From Hypomesus transpacificus (Eukaryota > Chordata > Actinopteri > Osmeriformes > Osmeridae): a DNA stretch of 64,000 bases. The notes under the pieces were generated by a model. It was not told the origin of the DNA. It ran no database searches and saw nothing but the letters and a program-made list of their open reading frames with translations. The stretch is taken from positions 5,855,989-5,919,988 of the forward strand of contig NC_061082.1 in the NCBI RefSeq assembly GCF_021917145.1, written 5' to 3'. Position numbers and translations under genes: made by a program. Numbering within the stretch: position 1 is the first letter of the stretch; each line of letters opens with the position of its first letter. Below, piece after piece: positions 25,107 to 42,100 of the stretch.

Positions 25107-28100
25107 TCCCCACACCATAAAGCTTTTGTAGTATTCCTCTGTTTCCTTGTTTGGTTATAAGCTTTAACTCTCCCACGCAAGATTGTCTATTGTATGAAAA
25201 ATATTAGGCTTGTAAATATTGTGGAGAGTAGCCTATGATTTGTGAGGATTCGAGAGATCAACCCCAATCCATAAAAAGCGCACAAAAGAGAAGCAAGAGC
25301 TATACTTCAAAATACTTCTTTACTCCTCACTCCTTGTTTAAATCAAACTAACGAGAAAAGTTTGCTGCGTCCTGCAAACCTTTACTGAACTAGTCCACAG
25401 TCGTGGTTATTTTCCTTTCGTGGGCATTCTTCTCTTGGGCGACGAAATTCGTCTCAGGCGGAAAGTGTAAACATTGTGTTGACTTTTCCTCTGCTTTTCT
25501 TTCTTTTATCGGGATTAATTTAAGATGTTATCAAAACGACAAAATGACGATATCCAAAGCGTTGCTCCCTCCCTCTCCGTTCCATATACTGTTCTCTCCA
25601 CCTGCCACTTCTTCAACTCGTGCCTCCCCAGAAGTGCGAGGACAGGCGAGTGTTTACCCTGTGCCAAGCGTGCGCACGCCGTTCCCATCTCCTCCCTATT
25701 AGCGCAGGAAGTGGAAAACAGGGCTCCCGCTGATTGGACAGATATCCAGGGAGGGATTGGCACGTCTCGAAAGCTTACTCCAGGTTCCTTTTTTGGGATT
25801 CTTTTCATCTGACCATTCATTTTAAGAGCCTTAGAAATTGTTATCAACAATAGACCCGTAACAGAACAGTTGAATACGGTGACTTATAATTACAGCAGCA
25901 ATAAGAACAATAAGAGATTGATCAAATATAGGCTATAAATATTATTGCATACATAAACACACCCATGACTACTGCTACTGGTGCCAGTAATCAACAACAT
26001 AATGATTGTCTCATTCATTTATCATAATCATTAATGTTAATATGGCAGTTGGTGTCTATCAATAACATTAACGATTTGACTACATCTGGTTGTTCCAGAC
26101 CATGGTGCCCATAAAGTGCAGCAACTGCTTCAGTCGAAGTGAGAATCTGACTTAATTCAGGAGGGACATAAATGTACCTTCGACCGTGGAATTCGAGAGT
26201 AAATGACACACCGACAGCCCAAACACAGCCAAATTGACAGGTCCACTGGGAATACGAAAGATAAACACAACACCCTACAACAGCATGAGAGCGACTCCAA
26301 CATACAGCCTAGTTTTAAAGCCTTTTCTCTGTCTAATAGCGCGATACTGGGAGGGCCGTGTCAAGGGTAGTCTACCGAGTCTCTGGATACAGCCGGAGGT
26401 TTGCACGCCACTTGCATCTTAATGCGCTCTCCTTTTCATTTGCTGAAGTAAAGGCCACAGTGGCGTGACGCGCTGAGAGCGGCGGGGGTAGGCGCTGCAC
26501 GCAGGAGGGAAGGATTTTCCACCTTCGGATGAACATCATTTTAATAAAATGTTTCCAGAGTTTATTTTAATTTTATTTTTTTGGGTGTAGGCAAAGAACG
26601 CCAACTTATTTACTCTAATTTAAACCCACAAATCCTCTCTCAAATTGACTTAAGTGGAACACATGGGGCTTTCTTGTAGGCAAGTTGGAAGAAGAGAAAT
26701 TGAGAGCCAGGTGCATGCATTCTAGCGATAGTGAGCCAAACCTGTTTTCCTGCAGATTTGTCTTGGTCCGAATTCAAAAAGTTTGGGAAAAAATTAGGAG
26801 CGGAATGTCGAAACAGTATTATATGCATGGAGAGAGTTGCACACCTGCAGTCATAGGTTTATTGCTATTTAGAGATATGCGCAAAAGTTTGGCCTATAGA
26901 TTTTATTTTTTATCAAATAACATTATATGGTCATCATGTCCCTTGGGGAAATTGTTTAATTTGAAAATTATATTACAACATGAACTGTTGGAATAGTAAG
27001 AATTCAAATGTTTAGTGACACTCTCTTTCCTCCACTTCTTCTTTTTAGAGTCACTATGGTTACCGGGCAGGGGTGCTCAGTAATGCGTGGTGCCTTCAAT
27101 GAGGCGAGCGGCCCTCCTCGCGGGGGCTACGCGAGTGTGTTCATGGTCTGAACTCTTGTCGGGAGAGAGACTCAGCAGCAACACAACAGGGACCTAGAAT
27201 CCGCGAGTACAGCGCGGATGGAAAGTGAATTATTTCAGACCCTTGTTATCCTGTTTCTCAATGAAAAACAATGAAACCCCATCGAGATGTTTTTTTCAAC
27301 CAAACCAACAAATAAAAAGAGCCAATAAATGAGCTACTAAGCCTACCTAATGAAAAGAAAGGTAACATAAAAAAATGTTAGACCTAAAGTTATGGGTAAT
27401 AATACTAAGGATACTTAATAATAGGTTTATAAGGTTAATTTAATTGATGTATTTGACTGTATATTGTTATTGGCTTGATTTAAACTATTGAATTATACAT
27501 GAAGTAGGCTGTTTGAATACATTGTAATGAAATGGAACGGACGACATTTTAAATGTTTTAAAAGANNNNNNNNNNNNNNNNNNNNNNNNNNNNNNNNNNN
27601 NNNNNNNNNNNNNNNNNNNNNNNNNNNNNNNNNNNNNNNNNNNNNNNNNNNNNNNNNNNNNNNNNNNNNNNNNNNNNNNNNNNNNNNNNNNNNNNNNNNN
27701 NNNNNNNNNNNNNNNNNNNNNNNNNNNNNNNNNNNNNNNNNNNNNNNNNNNNNNNNNNNNNNNNNNNNNNNNNNNNNNNNNNNNNNNNNNNNNNNNNNNN
27801 NNNNNNNNNNNNNNNNNNNNNNNNNNNNNNNNNNNNNNNNNNNNNNNNNNNNNNNNNNNNNNNNNNNNNNNNNNNNNNNNNNNNNNNNNNNNNNNNNNNN
27901 NNNNNNNNNNNNNNNNNNNNNNNNNNNNNNNNNNNNNNNNNNNNNNNNNNNNNNNNNNNNNNNNNNNNNNNNNNNNNNNNNNNNNNNNNNNNNNNNNNNN
28001 NNNNNNNNNNNNNNNNNNNNNNNNNNNNNNNNNNNNNNNNNNNNNNNNNNNNNNNNNNNNNNNNNAGAGATAAAGAAAAACATGGATATTTCAAGTGCAT

Positions 28101-28365
28101 CTCCTGAAAGTGAAATGTGGAGGCTTGGAGTCATGTTCACACTAACACACCCCACACTGTCTGACAAATAAACATAGTTGGTTGACTGAACATGACAAAA
28201 CCAGAATTTTCATTGTCACAATATAAATAAGAAATTGTTCTCAATGACTTGCCTAGTTAAATAAAGGTGACATCAAATAACAAATGCACTAGTACTGCCA
28301 GGATCAGATCTGTGCTAGGATTCTATTGTGAGAGTTTGAGGAACATGAGTTCGAGTCAGACTTAC
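25107..28365. other. Intergenic: pou3f3 5' flank and the region expected to hold the rest of tmem182
   Basis: The first kilobase upstream of pou3f3 is non-repetitive, with inverted CCAAT motifs near 25730-25760 (GATTGGACAG, GGGATTGGCACG) that suit a promoter. A CpG-rich patch occurs at about 27050-27230. No exon encoding the missing tmem182 transmembrane segments could be found on the minus strand between 25.1 and 27.56 kb. A retroposon-like tail, CTTGCCTAGTTAAATAAAGG, lies near 28250. The remainder is unremarkable AT-rich sequence. Confidence 0.5.
27566..28065. other. Assembly gap, exactly 500 N
   Basis: A run of 500 N is a common convention for a gap of unknown size. The true length, and even the contiguity of the two sides, is not established by the sequence. 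It lies inside the span where tmem182 exons 3 onwards should be. Confidence 0.98.
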
Positions 28366-29796
28366 TGAACCAGAACAAGAGGCTGTTGTCGACGGTGCTG
28401 CCTCTGAAGGAACACCTCCAGAAGAAGCCCTCATGGTAGAAGTTTGTGGTGGAGATCATGTCTCTCTCTTCACCTGGCTGGGGGGGAACGTTGTTATTGC
28501 TAATGATGAAAACATTTGCTTTTTCTTTTTGCACAGGTTACCAAACCCTAACCATGATCCTAAATGTACATATTTCTCTGTGCTGAATTTGCAATGCGGT
28601 CCACCCTAACCATTTCACACCAAACACAACCCTAACCACTTCTAACCACATCATTAACCCTCATCCTGTCGAACCACTACACAAGAGCTGGCTCCGGCGT
28701 ATGTTGTCGTGGCAACAGTGAGGTCAAGCTCAGTGAGTACCTTTTACTTCCTGTGAGGTCATAGGAGTTTGTCAAGCCAGCACATTCTGGCCGTCACCAA
28801 CCTTGACAGCTGCTCTCTTTGACTCCTCCTTCCCTTCCTACATATGGTGCAGTTAGTTTCTCTCTCTCCTCACCCTTCCCCAGAGTTTCACTGTGTCAGA
28901 GGCTTGGAGGGGTCGCTGAGGTGGGTGGTGTTAAGGGTGGAGGTTGATGACACTAATAGCACGGACCCCCCCAAGTTTCAAAGCTAATTATTCGTGATTT
29001 TACATACTTGTCCCTCTACTTTGGGAGCCTGGGTCAAGTTTCAAAAGTGAACTTCAAATGTCCTTGTAAACATCCTCAAAAGGTAGCATCCTCACAAAAT
29101 TCAAAAGACAGAAGGTACAGTAACTGTGACTTAGCCACACTGAATTCCCCTTCTATCTTTGGCTTATAGATGTACAGTCAGTATCATGCTGAGATTCCTG
29201 TTTCATTGCTCACTACAAACACCTGGCCAGATCTGCTTGCCAGCTGATATTCAACACCCATACCATAAGACCAAGATGTCTCCAGATGCCGCTGTTTGTA
29301 TTTCTATCACTGGGGGCAGCATGTCTCAATCTACAATATCTACTACGGTATGTCTCAAAGCACGGTCGGTCGGACACATAGCTACCGAGTCAAACAGTCC
29401 CATCCTAATTCTCTTTGCTCTAAGGAGACCCCAACTTGTCAGAGCTCCACCTTGACATGTCCTTGATCACGGTCTTCTCCTCCACCAGACCCCACCCAGA
29501 AACACACTGCAGCCTCATTTGAACTCTCCTCACAGCTCTCCTTTCTGGAGAGCGAAAACAGGCCAAGTTCACCCACATGCCTTTTTACTTTGAACTCATC
29601 TCAGCAAATTAAAAGTGTTGATCATTCTCACTGAAGCAGTTTGTAGATGTTTTCTTACTTCTGGAGTGCTGAGGTCATCTCTTTTGCAGGTCTCGGAAGC
29701 CAGGAGCCAGTAATCTGTCCCGAAGGAGAGGAGGACAAACACGGCAGCGAATGCGCCAAAGAGCCCGGCGAAAAACAGAGCCACGCTCAGCTTCAT
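28366..29796 (-). CDS. tmem182: Transmembrane protein 182 (Tmem182), first two coding exons only
   Basis: Exon 1 is 29796-29659 (46 codons) and exon 2 is 28477-28366 (37 codons plus 1 base). Both have good splice sites (GTAAGA; CCCCCCAG; GTAAGT). The first membrane helix and loop read KLSVALFFAGLFGAF and LLSFGTDYWLLASE. Exon 2 gives FYHEGFFWRCSFRG, matching the TMEM182 extracellular loop HHEGFFWRC. TMEM182 is a four-helix claudin-superfamily protein of about 230 residues expressed in muscle and fat. Only about 83 residues (helix 1 and part of loop 1) are seen here. The rest lies in or beyond the 500-N gap, or is absent. An in-frame ATG two codons upstream (29802) is possible, but the inner one aligns with the family start. 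Confidence 0.9.
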
Positions 29797-30189
29797 GGTC
29801 ACCTATCAGGAGTGTGTGTGTGTGTGTGTGTGGTGTGTGTTGTAGAACAAACACGTTCTTTAAGACAGCCCTCAAGACAGTGTGTTCCCACAATCAATAT
29901 TCCAAGCGTCAATTCTTCTTTCTCCGAGGAAGGTGAAGTCGGTTTGGGTTGCCGTGTTCTGGAGTCTTGGTGTTGGAGTCCGACAGGGTTCTGACTCTTC
30001 TCCGACAGGGTTTTGATTCTCCTCTGACTGCCTGCCAGGCTGTGTGTGTTGGGGGCTGAAGACAGGACAGGGCTGACTGGGACAGGGCAGTCTGTGACCT
30101 CACAGGGGTGGTGAGCCCTCCCCTTGGGCTATTTCGGGGGGCTGATTGAAGGTGCCTGCTGCTCTTCCAGTCTGAGTGATCTGTCAGAG

Positions 30190-30197
30190 TTGGGGGT

Positions 30198-30228
<31 letters not shown>

Positions 30229-30236
30229 GGGGGGCA
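30190..30236. repeat. Poly-G stretch
   Basis: About 45 bases are G with only two or three T interruptions. The length is probably uncertain in the assembly, since homopolymers this long are poorly read. It is potentially quadruplex-forming. Confidence 0.9.
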
Positions 30237-31778
30237 TTGGGGGGTTGCGGGACGAAAATATCTCCTGGCAACTGGAACTCCCAATACACGGGGGAATGAG
30301 GGAGGGACAGGGATGGGGGGGTGGAACAGGAGAGAGGCATTTTTACAACCACCCACCCCACCCCTCAAAGCTGCCCCAAAACACTACACACACACAACAC
30401 ACACACTCAATCCAATACGAAGAAATAGCACTTTTTGGGGCCGCCTGTGTTCTCTGGTTGCAACCGATTGTATGAATCCCGGCACCATTGTTGACGCTCC
30501 ATAAACAAGCTAACTTCCCGTTTGGAACTCGAGCAACGAATAGAGGCTTTTTAAATTTCCTGTGTGTCACTGCTCCTGTCCTCAGGAAACACAAACCCCA
30601 GCGTTCCCTCCCCTCCTCCCAGTCTTCTCCCATCAGGAGGAGCTGAGGTGAGCGGCTGCCTGGTTAGCATCTCGTGGGGATATTTAGCAGGGAGCCCATA
30701 TAGACACACAGCTCATTAGCAGGCTGATGTGAGTGTGACTGCAGAAAGACAGGCCTCGGCCAGGGCTCTGTTGATCTCTTCTCTCTCATCTGTGCTCCGT
30801 AGGGAAAGACCCATGTTTTAGTTTGAGATTAGCTTGTGAAATTAAGTGTGAAGAAATGCCAGGCACAGTACAGACGTGCAATATGCTGAATATGGTGTTT
30901 GTGTGTGTTTGTGGGTGTATGTGTGAGGTGTGCAAGCATGTATGTGCGTGTATGGTGTGTAAGTGTGTGTGTATGGTGTGTAAGTGTGTGTGTGTGGTGT
31001 GTGGTGTGTATCAGATGTCTTAATCAGACTGCCCATGATACTGTGATCTCCCTCCACACCCTTCTACTGGAAGAGGGTAAACAGAATTCCTTAACAGAGC
31101 AGAGCCTATAAACTAAGCCTCTCCCTGCTACTCTCATTGTGTGTGTGTGTGTGTGTGTTGTATTCCATCCAAAATTATCAGATCAGAAGGGCAGGGATTT
31201 CATTTCACTTTATAGGAATACCTTTATACAGACTGTATCTGTCATGTGCGCTGACATTTGGTTGTGATAGCACACTCGTATTTTATGGACATAACCAGCA
31301 GGGGGAGCAAAACCCTAACCCTAACCAGTTACAGTAATTAAAGACTACACAGAGCTTGATGTAAACGAGAAATTAAGGATATATCTCTGGGTGGGCGAAG
31401 GGCCTACAACAAGTCTTGCCACTAGATATGTATCTCAATGTCACAACCTGAGGGACAGTGAATCAACCTTGTGTGATTGTAAAAACGTTTCTGTATCTTA
31501 ATAAGCACTTATCTGTTACTTTTCTACAGTCTCCAACTTCCTGTGCTACTGCTATTTTGTCACATTATCATTGTTAGACTCCTTGTGATATATTATGATA
31601 TTTATTTATTTATTTAATGTTTATTTCAGGCGCAATGGCCCATACACGAATACATTACATACAAGAGACATGAATCTACTTATCTAAAATGCCAAACTAA
31701 AAACAACACATTGCCTATGTACAGTGTAGCAATAATTACTCCAAAACTGGCTCCTGGAAAAATGTATATATAAAAATG

Positions 31779-31888
<110 letters not shown>

Positions 31889-32251
31889 TGAGTAAGAGAG
31901 AGAGAGACGTGGGCAGTGCGCATAGTGAGAATGTGCGAATTTGAATAACGCGCTCCAAATATTTGACGCACGGTCTATACCACCCTTCGTTGTGCAAAGG
32001 GGAATTCCGGGTGATTTTGCTTTGCAAACATGTATTTTAAACCAGCCAAGATTCGTCAAGATGAATGCAGAACCTGTTTCAACAATCTAATAAATATGTA
32101 GCAACAGCTCAGAACTCGGCGTGAGAACTTGCATGCTAATGCTCCTCCCCCGCTGAACAGCAACATTGTGGGACCTTTTGGTGGATGGGCACTCCAGAAG
32201 TGTGTGTGAACACTTCCGCAACAACCGTCACAGAGCTGTCATTGCGGGAGA

Positions 32252-37361
<5,110 letters not shown>

Positions 37362-38398
37362 GACGACGGAGGGAGAGAGAGAGAGTGAGGCGGAACGAGA
37401 GCGTATGAAAGGATGGCGTATCGATGCTAAACCATCGCTCACTTAGGCGGGAGGAGTCTGGTTGGAGCGGTTGGACCACTGAAGACAGACTCTGGGGGTT
37501 GTTGATTGGTCGTTTGAGTGTGAGGGGCTGTCGTCTTGGTCGTTTGTTGTTTTGTGAGTGTAAAAAGGGGGCGTGCCCCTTCTGTTACGTTGATGTGATG
37601 ATGTCACAATAAGAGTGCTGTCCACCAGCACGGCAGATCAATCAGGGACGTTGTCTCAGACACGCAAACACACACACACACACGTGTTGCGTTACCCTGG
37701 CAACCTTAGAACACCCAGGCCTGCCCTGCAGCCCTCCGTCAGAGAGGGTGGAAATCTATAATGACCTAATATGGTCATGTTCACGTGGGAATATTCAATG
37801 AGAATATTGGCTTTATGTCTCTTGTCAGAGACAATCATGTTTAAGAGCAAATGATGTCTTAGGATGTACAGTGGTCTTTAACTTCCTTAACCACTATAGA
37901 CTAACTGTACTCTACACACCAGGCACTATGAGTCCCCAAATATGCACTTCATCCACTTGTCGGCTCCCAATCCCTTTAAGACAGGAGAGGAGAGCCTTCT
38001 GCTGTAGCCTCACAATAGGAACAGGTCCAGGATCAGGTCCAATCTTGTCAGCTCTGGTGTAAACAAAGAAGAGGCTGGAAGAGAAACCGATCTGAGCATC
38101 CTCGACCCCTCGTCTCTCTGGGTCACATGTTCATGCTGTGCTGGAGGCTCCGCCCCCGGTCCTTGTTGCTCTGGGTTACGTTTACATTCAGTTTGTTTTC
38201 TTACTTTTCTAGATGTTAACATCCAATGTAGACCTCATTATGGTGACCTGTTATTTGGCTATTTGAGCTGTAATACAGGGAAGTAAGTTTGTTTTCAGAT
38301 GTGGCCGATAAATGTAATTTTCTTAATGGTGCGGAGGACAGATTTGCCGTTTTCCAAAAGTATAATGAAACCTTCTCCCCTGCTGTAATCTCTAAACT

Positions 38399-38493
<95 letters not shown>

Positions 38494-39190
38494 ATTACCA
38501 GATTTAGTTTCATTCATTTATTACTTTAAAAAGAAATGGGCATATACAAATTGTATTATTTGTTACCTACATATTTAAGGTTTTTTATTTCCAGCTAAGA
38601 GTTGGGGTTGTTCTAATACCACTGAATAGAATAAAACACTTCTGTTGGACTGAGTCCTCCTGTGGGAGATAATAAAATAATCCATATTGTCCTTTGCCAA
38701 CATAATTTTTCACTATAGAAAACAATAACCTGCAAAATGCTAACTAAATGCAAACTGTCAAAGCCTGCACCATTATATCTATATGGTACTAACCTCTGAG
38801 CTATATCCCCCCCTCTTCACAACTCTGTCAATCCCGACATATCATAGGCACACACATACTTCCAACTCCCTGACCACATTGGACATGAAGAAAAATAAAA
38901 CGAAGAAACTTGATGTATGTATACCCAGTACAAGCCAGTAGACAGGTGTTCCACAGTTCGGAGGTTCTAGAACCCTGGGCTGAGCGGAGGGTCCGGCCGG
39001 AGCAGACCTGCTGCTACGAGAGCTCTCCAAGTTCAAACAGGGTTCTCAGGGGTTCTTCCGAGGGTTCCACTGGGGTCTCTTCAGCAGGGGGTTCCGCGTT
39101 CCGCCTGACCTGTCAAGAGGCTCAGCGGCCCAAGAGGGGGGCGTGGCCTGAGGCTCCTCCCCCTCCCCCTGAGGATCAAACTCAATGTCG
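37362..39190. other. Convergent 3' region of mfsd9 and slc9a2
   Basis: The two genes end tail-to-tail with 1.83 kb between stop codons. Candidate minus-strand AATAAA hexamers for slc9a2 occur at 38522-38517 and 38589-38584. A plus-strand AATAAA usable by mfsd9 occurs at 38630-38635. If both are used the transcripts would overlap antisense. A long AT microsatellite lies between them. No other gene is seen. Confidence 0.5.
38402..38492. repeat. (AT)n microsatellite, about 40 units, ending in (AC)n
   Basis: This is a pure AT tract to about 38482, then five AC units. Such self-complementary tracts extrude hairpins and are often length-polymorphic. Confidence 0.96.
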
Positions 39191-42100
39191 CTACCATGGG
39201 CACCGTTGCCGGGGAGATCCAGGGAAGGGTCGAAGCGGAGCTGAGGGGCGGGGACGCAGGAGTCTGAGGAGGACGAAGCGATCCGCCCCCGCGCCCCCCT
39301 CTCGTCCACCACGTCCAGAGAGGGCCTCTCCATCAGGGTGTCCAGCCTGCGGAGAGGCATCATGACCCGGGTCGGTCTCGGCTGGGCCCGCCTGGAGCGG
39401 GCTGGAGGGTTCCACCTCCGACTTGGTGTCTTCATCACCTGGAGGGAGAGAGAGAGGGGGAGGGAGCGAGCGAGAGAGAGAAGGGAGGAGTAGAGACAGA
39501 AGGAAGGAACAATGGGGAAGAATTGATTTGGATTGGAATTGAATGGGAAAAATAACGTCCTATGAGGTGTTCTACCCGCCTTGATAGGTCAGAAAGTGTC
39601 TGATCTCCACCTGGCTGCCACACTCACTTGTATGACTCATCCTCTTACGAGGGAATTGGGAGTCCAGATTCTTCCCAGCAGGCAGAGAGAAGTACTTCTG
39701 AGACTTGGGTATACTCTGGGAGGGAGAAAGAGAGAGGGAGAGAGAGAATGGGAACAAGACAAGGTTTTTGGAGAAAGCTGAATCATTACAGGCATACTAG
39801 TGTAATTGAATCCGGTAGTACATTCCCAGACAATCCCCAGTTGTTACAGACATTACTACTGAACTAAGAATAGTACCATGCTGGCTAATACAGAGGGGAC
39901 AGTAAATATAGCAGCTATCTATTCCTGCTCATCACCTGTCCTCCACCAACTAGCCTGTCACATCACCCCTTCCAAACCTCCTCCTCTCCCCTCCTCCCTC
40001 TCCTCTCCCCTCCCCCCTCTCCTCCCTCTCCTCCACCCTCTCCTCCTCCGCTGTACCTGGTCCTGGTCCCGGAAGCTTCCGGGCCGCAGGCTGCGTCTGA
40101 TGCTGGCGTGTCGCCTGATCAGGATCTCCTTGGTCCTGTCGTCATTGGGCAGCGTGTGCTTGTTGGTGTACGCCATCGTCTGAGGAACACACACCGGGCT
40201 TACGTTACACACAGCACATAACACACACACATCATTACTCATGACACACAGTCTTTGCAAAGATAAGAGACCGAAACGCACACAGTTAGTGATAAGAAAC
40301 GACACATAAAATTGTAATTTGATACATTTCTTATTCATTATTCTAACCCTAACCCATTTGGACTGCATACAAGGACAAGTGTGTGGGTTACAGGAACATT
40401 TCAGGTTTGTGGTGGTTAAGTCACAGACCGCATCACTGAACGTTCCAGAACATCATGTTCCCCCACCCCAGACCACCAGAGGACAGCAGATTCTAGTCAG
40501 GGGCTGAACGCAGAAAGCAGCAAGACCTAAACAGCAGTTTCTTTATAGGCCTGATCACTGATCTCTCACTGATTTCACCAGATCTATTTGATCATTATCA
40601 TACATCATAATGTTGTGTATTTTACAACGTTGCCACTGAACTCTGAGTGAGAGCTGAGAGGCTCTGGGTTAGTTTGGGCTTAACAGGCCACCATAAGTTC
40701 TAACGCCCTGCAGATGAAGTACACATGCAACATGTCCTGTCTAGATGAACCTAAGGTCATGTGCACATCTGTAACATTCTTCGTGAACATAAAAAAAACT
40801 AAAAAAACACTGATCTTTTCCTCAGACGAGTCTGTCTTCTCTGACTGAATGCAGTCAGACCTGTTATGGGAGTTTACTTTTCAAACAATGACAATGACAA
40901 AGAGGTTGACAGAAACTGAGAAAGGGGGGTAGACAGAGAGAGGGAAGTAGAGAGAGAGAGAAAGAGGAAGGTAGAGTGAATAAGAGAGAGGAGGTAGGTA
41001 GGTAGGTAGGTAGGTAGGTAGGTAGGTAGGTAGGTAGGTAGGTAGGTAGGTAGGTAGGTAGGTAGGTAGGTAGGTAGGTAGGTAGGTAGGTAGGTAGGTA
41101 GGTAGGTAGGTAGGTAGGTAGAAAGAGAAGCAAGATGGGATAGTGTAACCAAGCAAGTGAAATTACACAATTAACCACAACTCGAGACAAGCCTCATTAC
41201 ATAGGAAACGTGCGCACACACCAACACCCCCCACGCATGCATGCGGCCCCCGCTTTCAGCCAACGCTCCTGAGGGCTGATGTCACCTATGGAAAAGTACT
41301 GGTGACCACAGTCATCCTGTGGAGCGATGCAAAGTAGCAGGTGACATAGTCCTTCATGTCTACAGGTTCTCCTCGAGCAAAGTGTCCAGGAAAACACTGA
41401 CTATGCATGGCTGTCAGATTGCTTCAGATCCCTGACGTTTAGTTTCCTGTCTGGAGGCCTTAGACAACAGTTGTCATATTTAATTGTGTGTAAATGTGTC
41501 TACTAGCGGAGGTGAAATCAACATAACGAATAAATAGATTATCTGCGAAAAGAGGCGCGGGTTCCTTTTTTTAATGTGGGTGGAACAACTGAGCATGTGG
41601 GGTGTGGAATATGTTCTTTACTTATAAAAAAGGGTGCGGCCAGACTTCATCCAATCTACCCCACCCAAAGTATGATAAAACCGAAATCAGTGGCGTGGTC
41701 ACGTGTTCCCTGATGCAGCTGAGCCGTGAGCTTCTCACCCTCTGGCGGATGTTGTACATGTTTTTGGACAGGATGTCGTGCATGCTCCTCAGGTCACTGG
41801 CCAGGAACTTCTGCTTGGATTTGAGGAAGGTCTTATTTTCACTGGAAGACACAAACACGACAGGCGGGTCAGTGACACCTGAGAGGGAGGGAGGGAGGGA
41901 GGGAGGGAGGGAGGGAATACAGACCAGTCTTCGTTGGCTTCTGACACAGAGTCCAGGATCTCCATGGCGTTCTGCAGCTCCAGCTTCTTGTACAGCGCCA
42001 CGATGCTGGACTCAGCCCTGTCGTCTCTGATCAGGATCTTCCTCAGAACCATGTTGTTGAACTTCATGAACCTTCCCGAAGAAAGACAGCATGGTTACAC

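Noticed and set aside
27493..28171. Frames of 180-224 residues made mostly of X
   Set aside because: They span the 500-N assembly gap.
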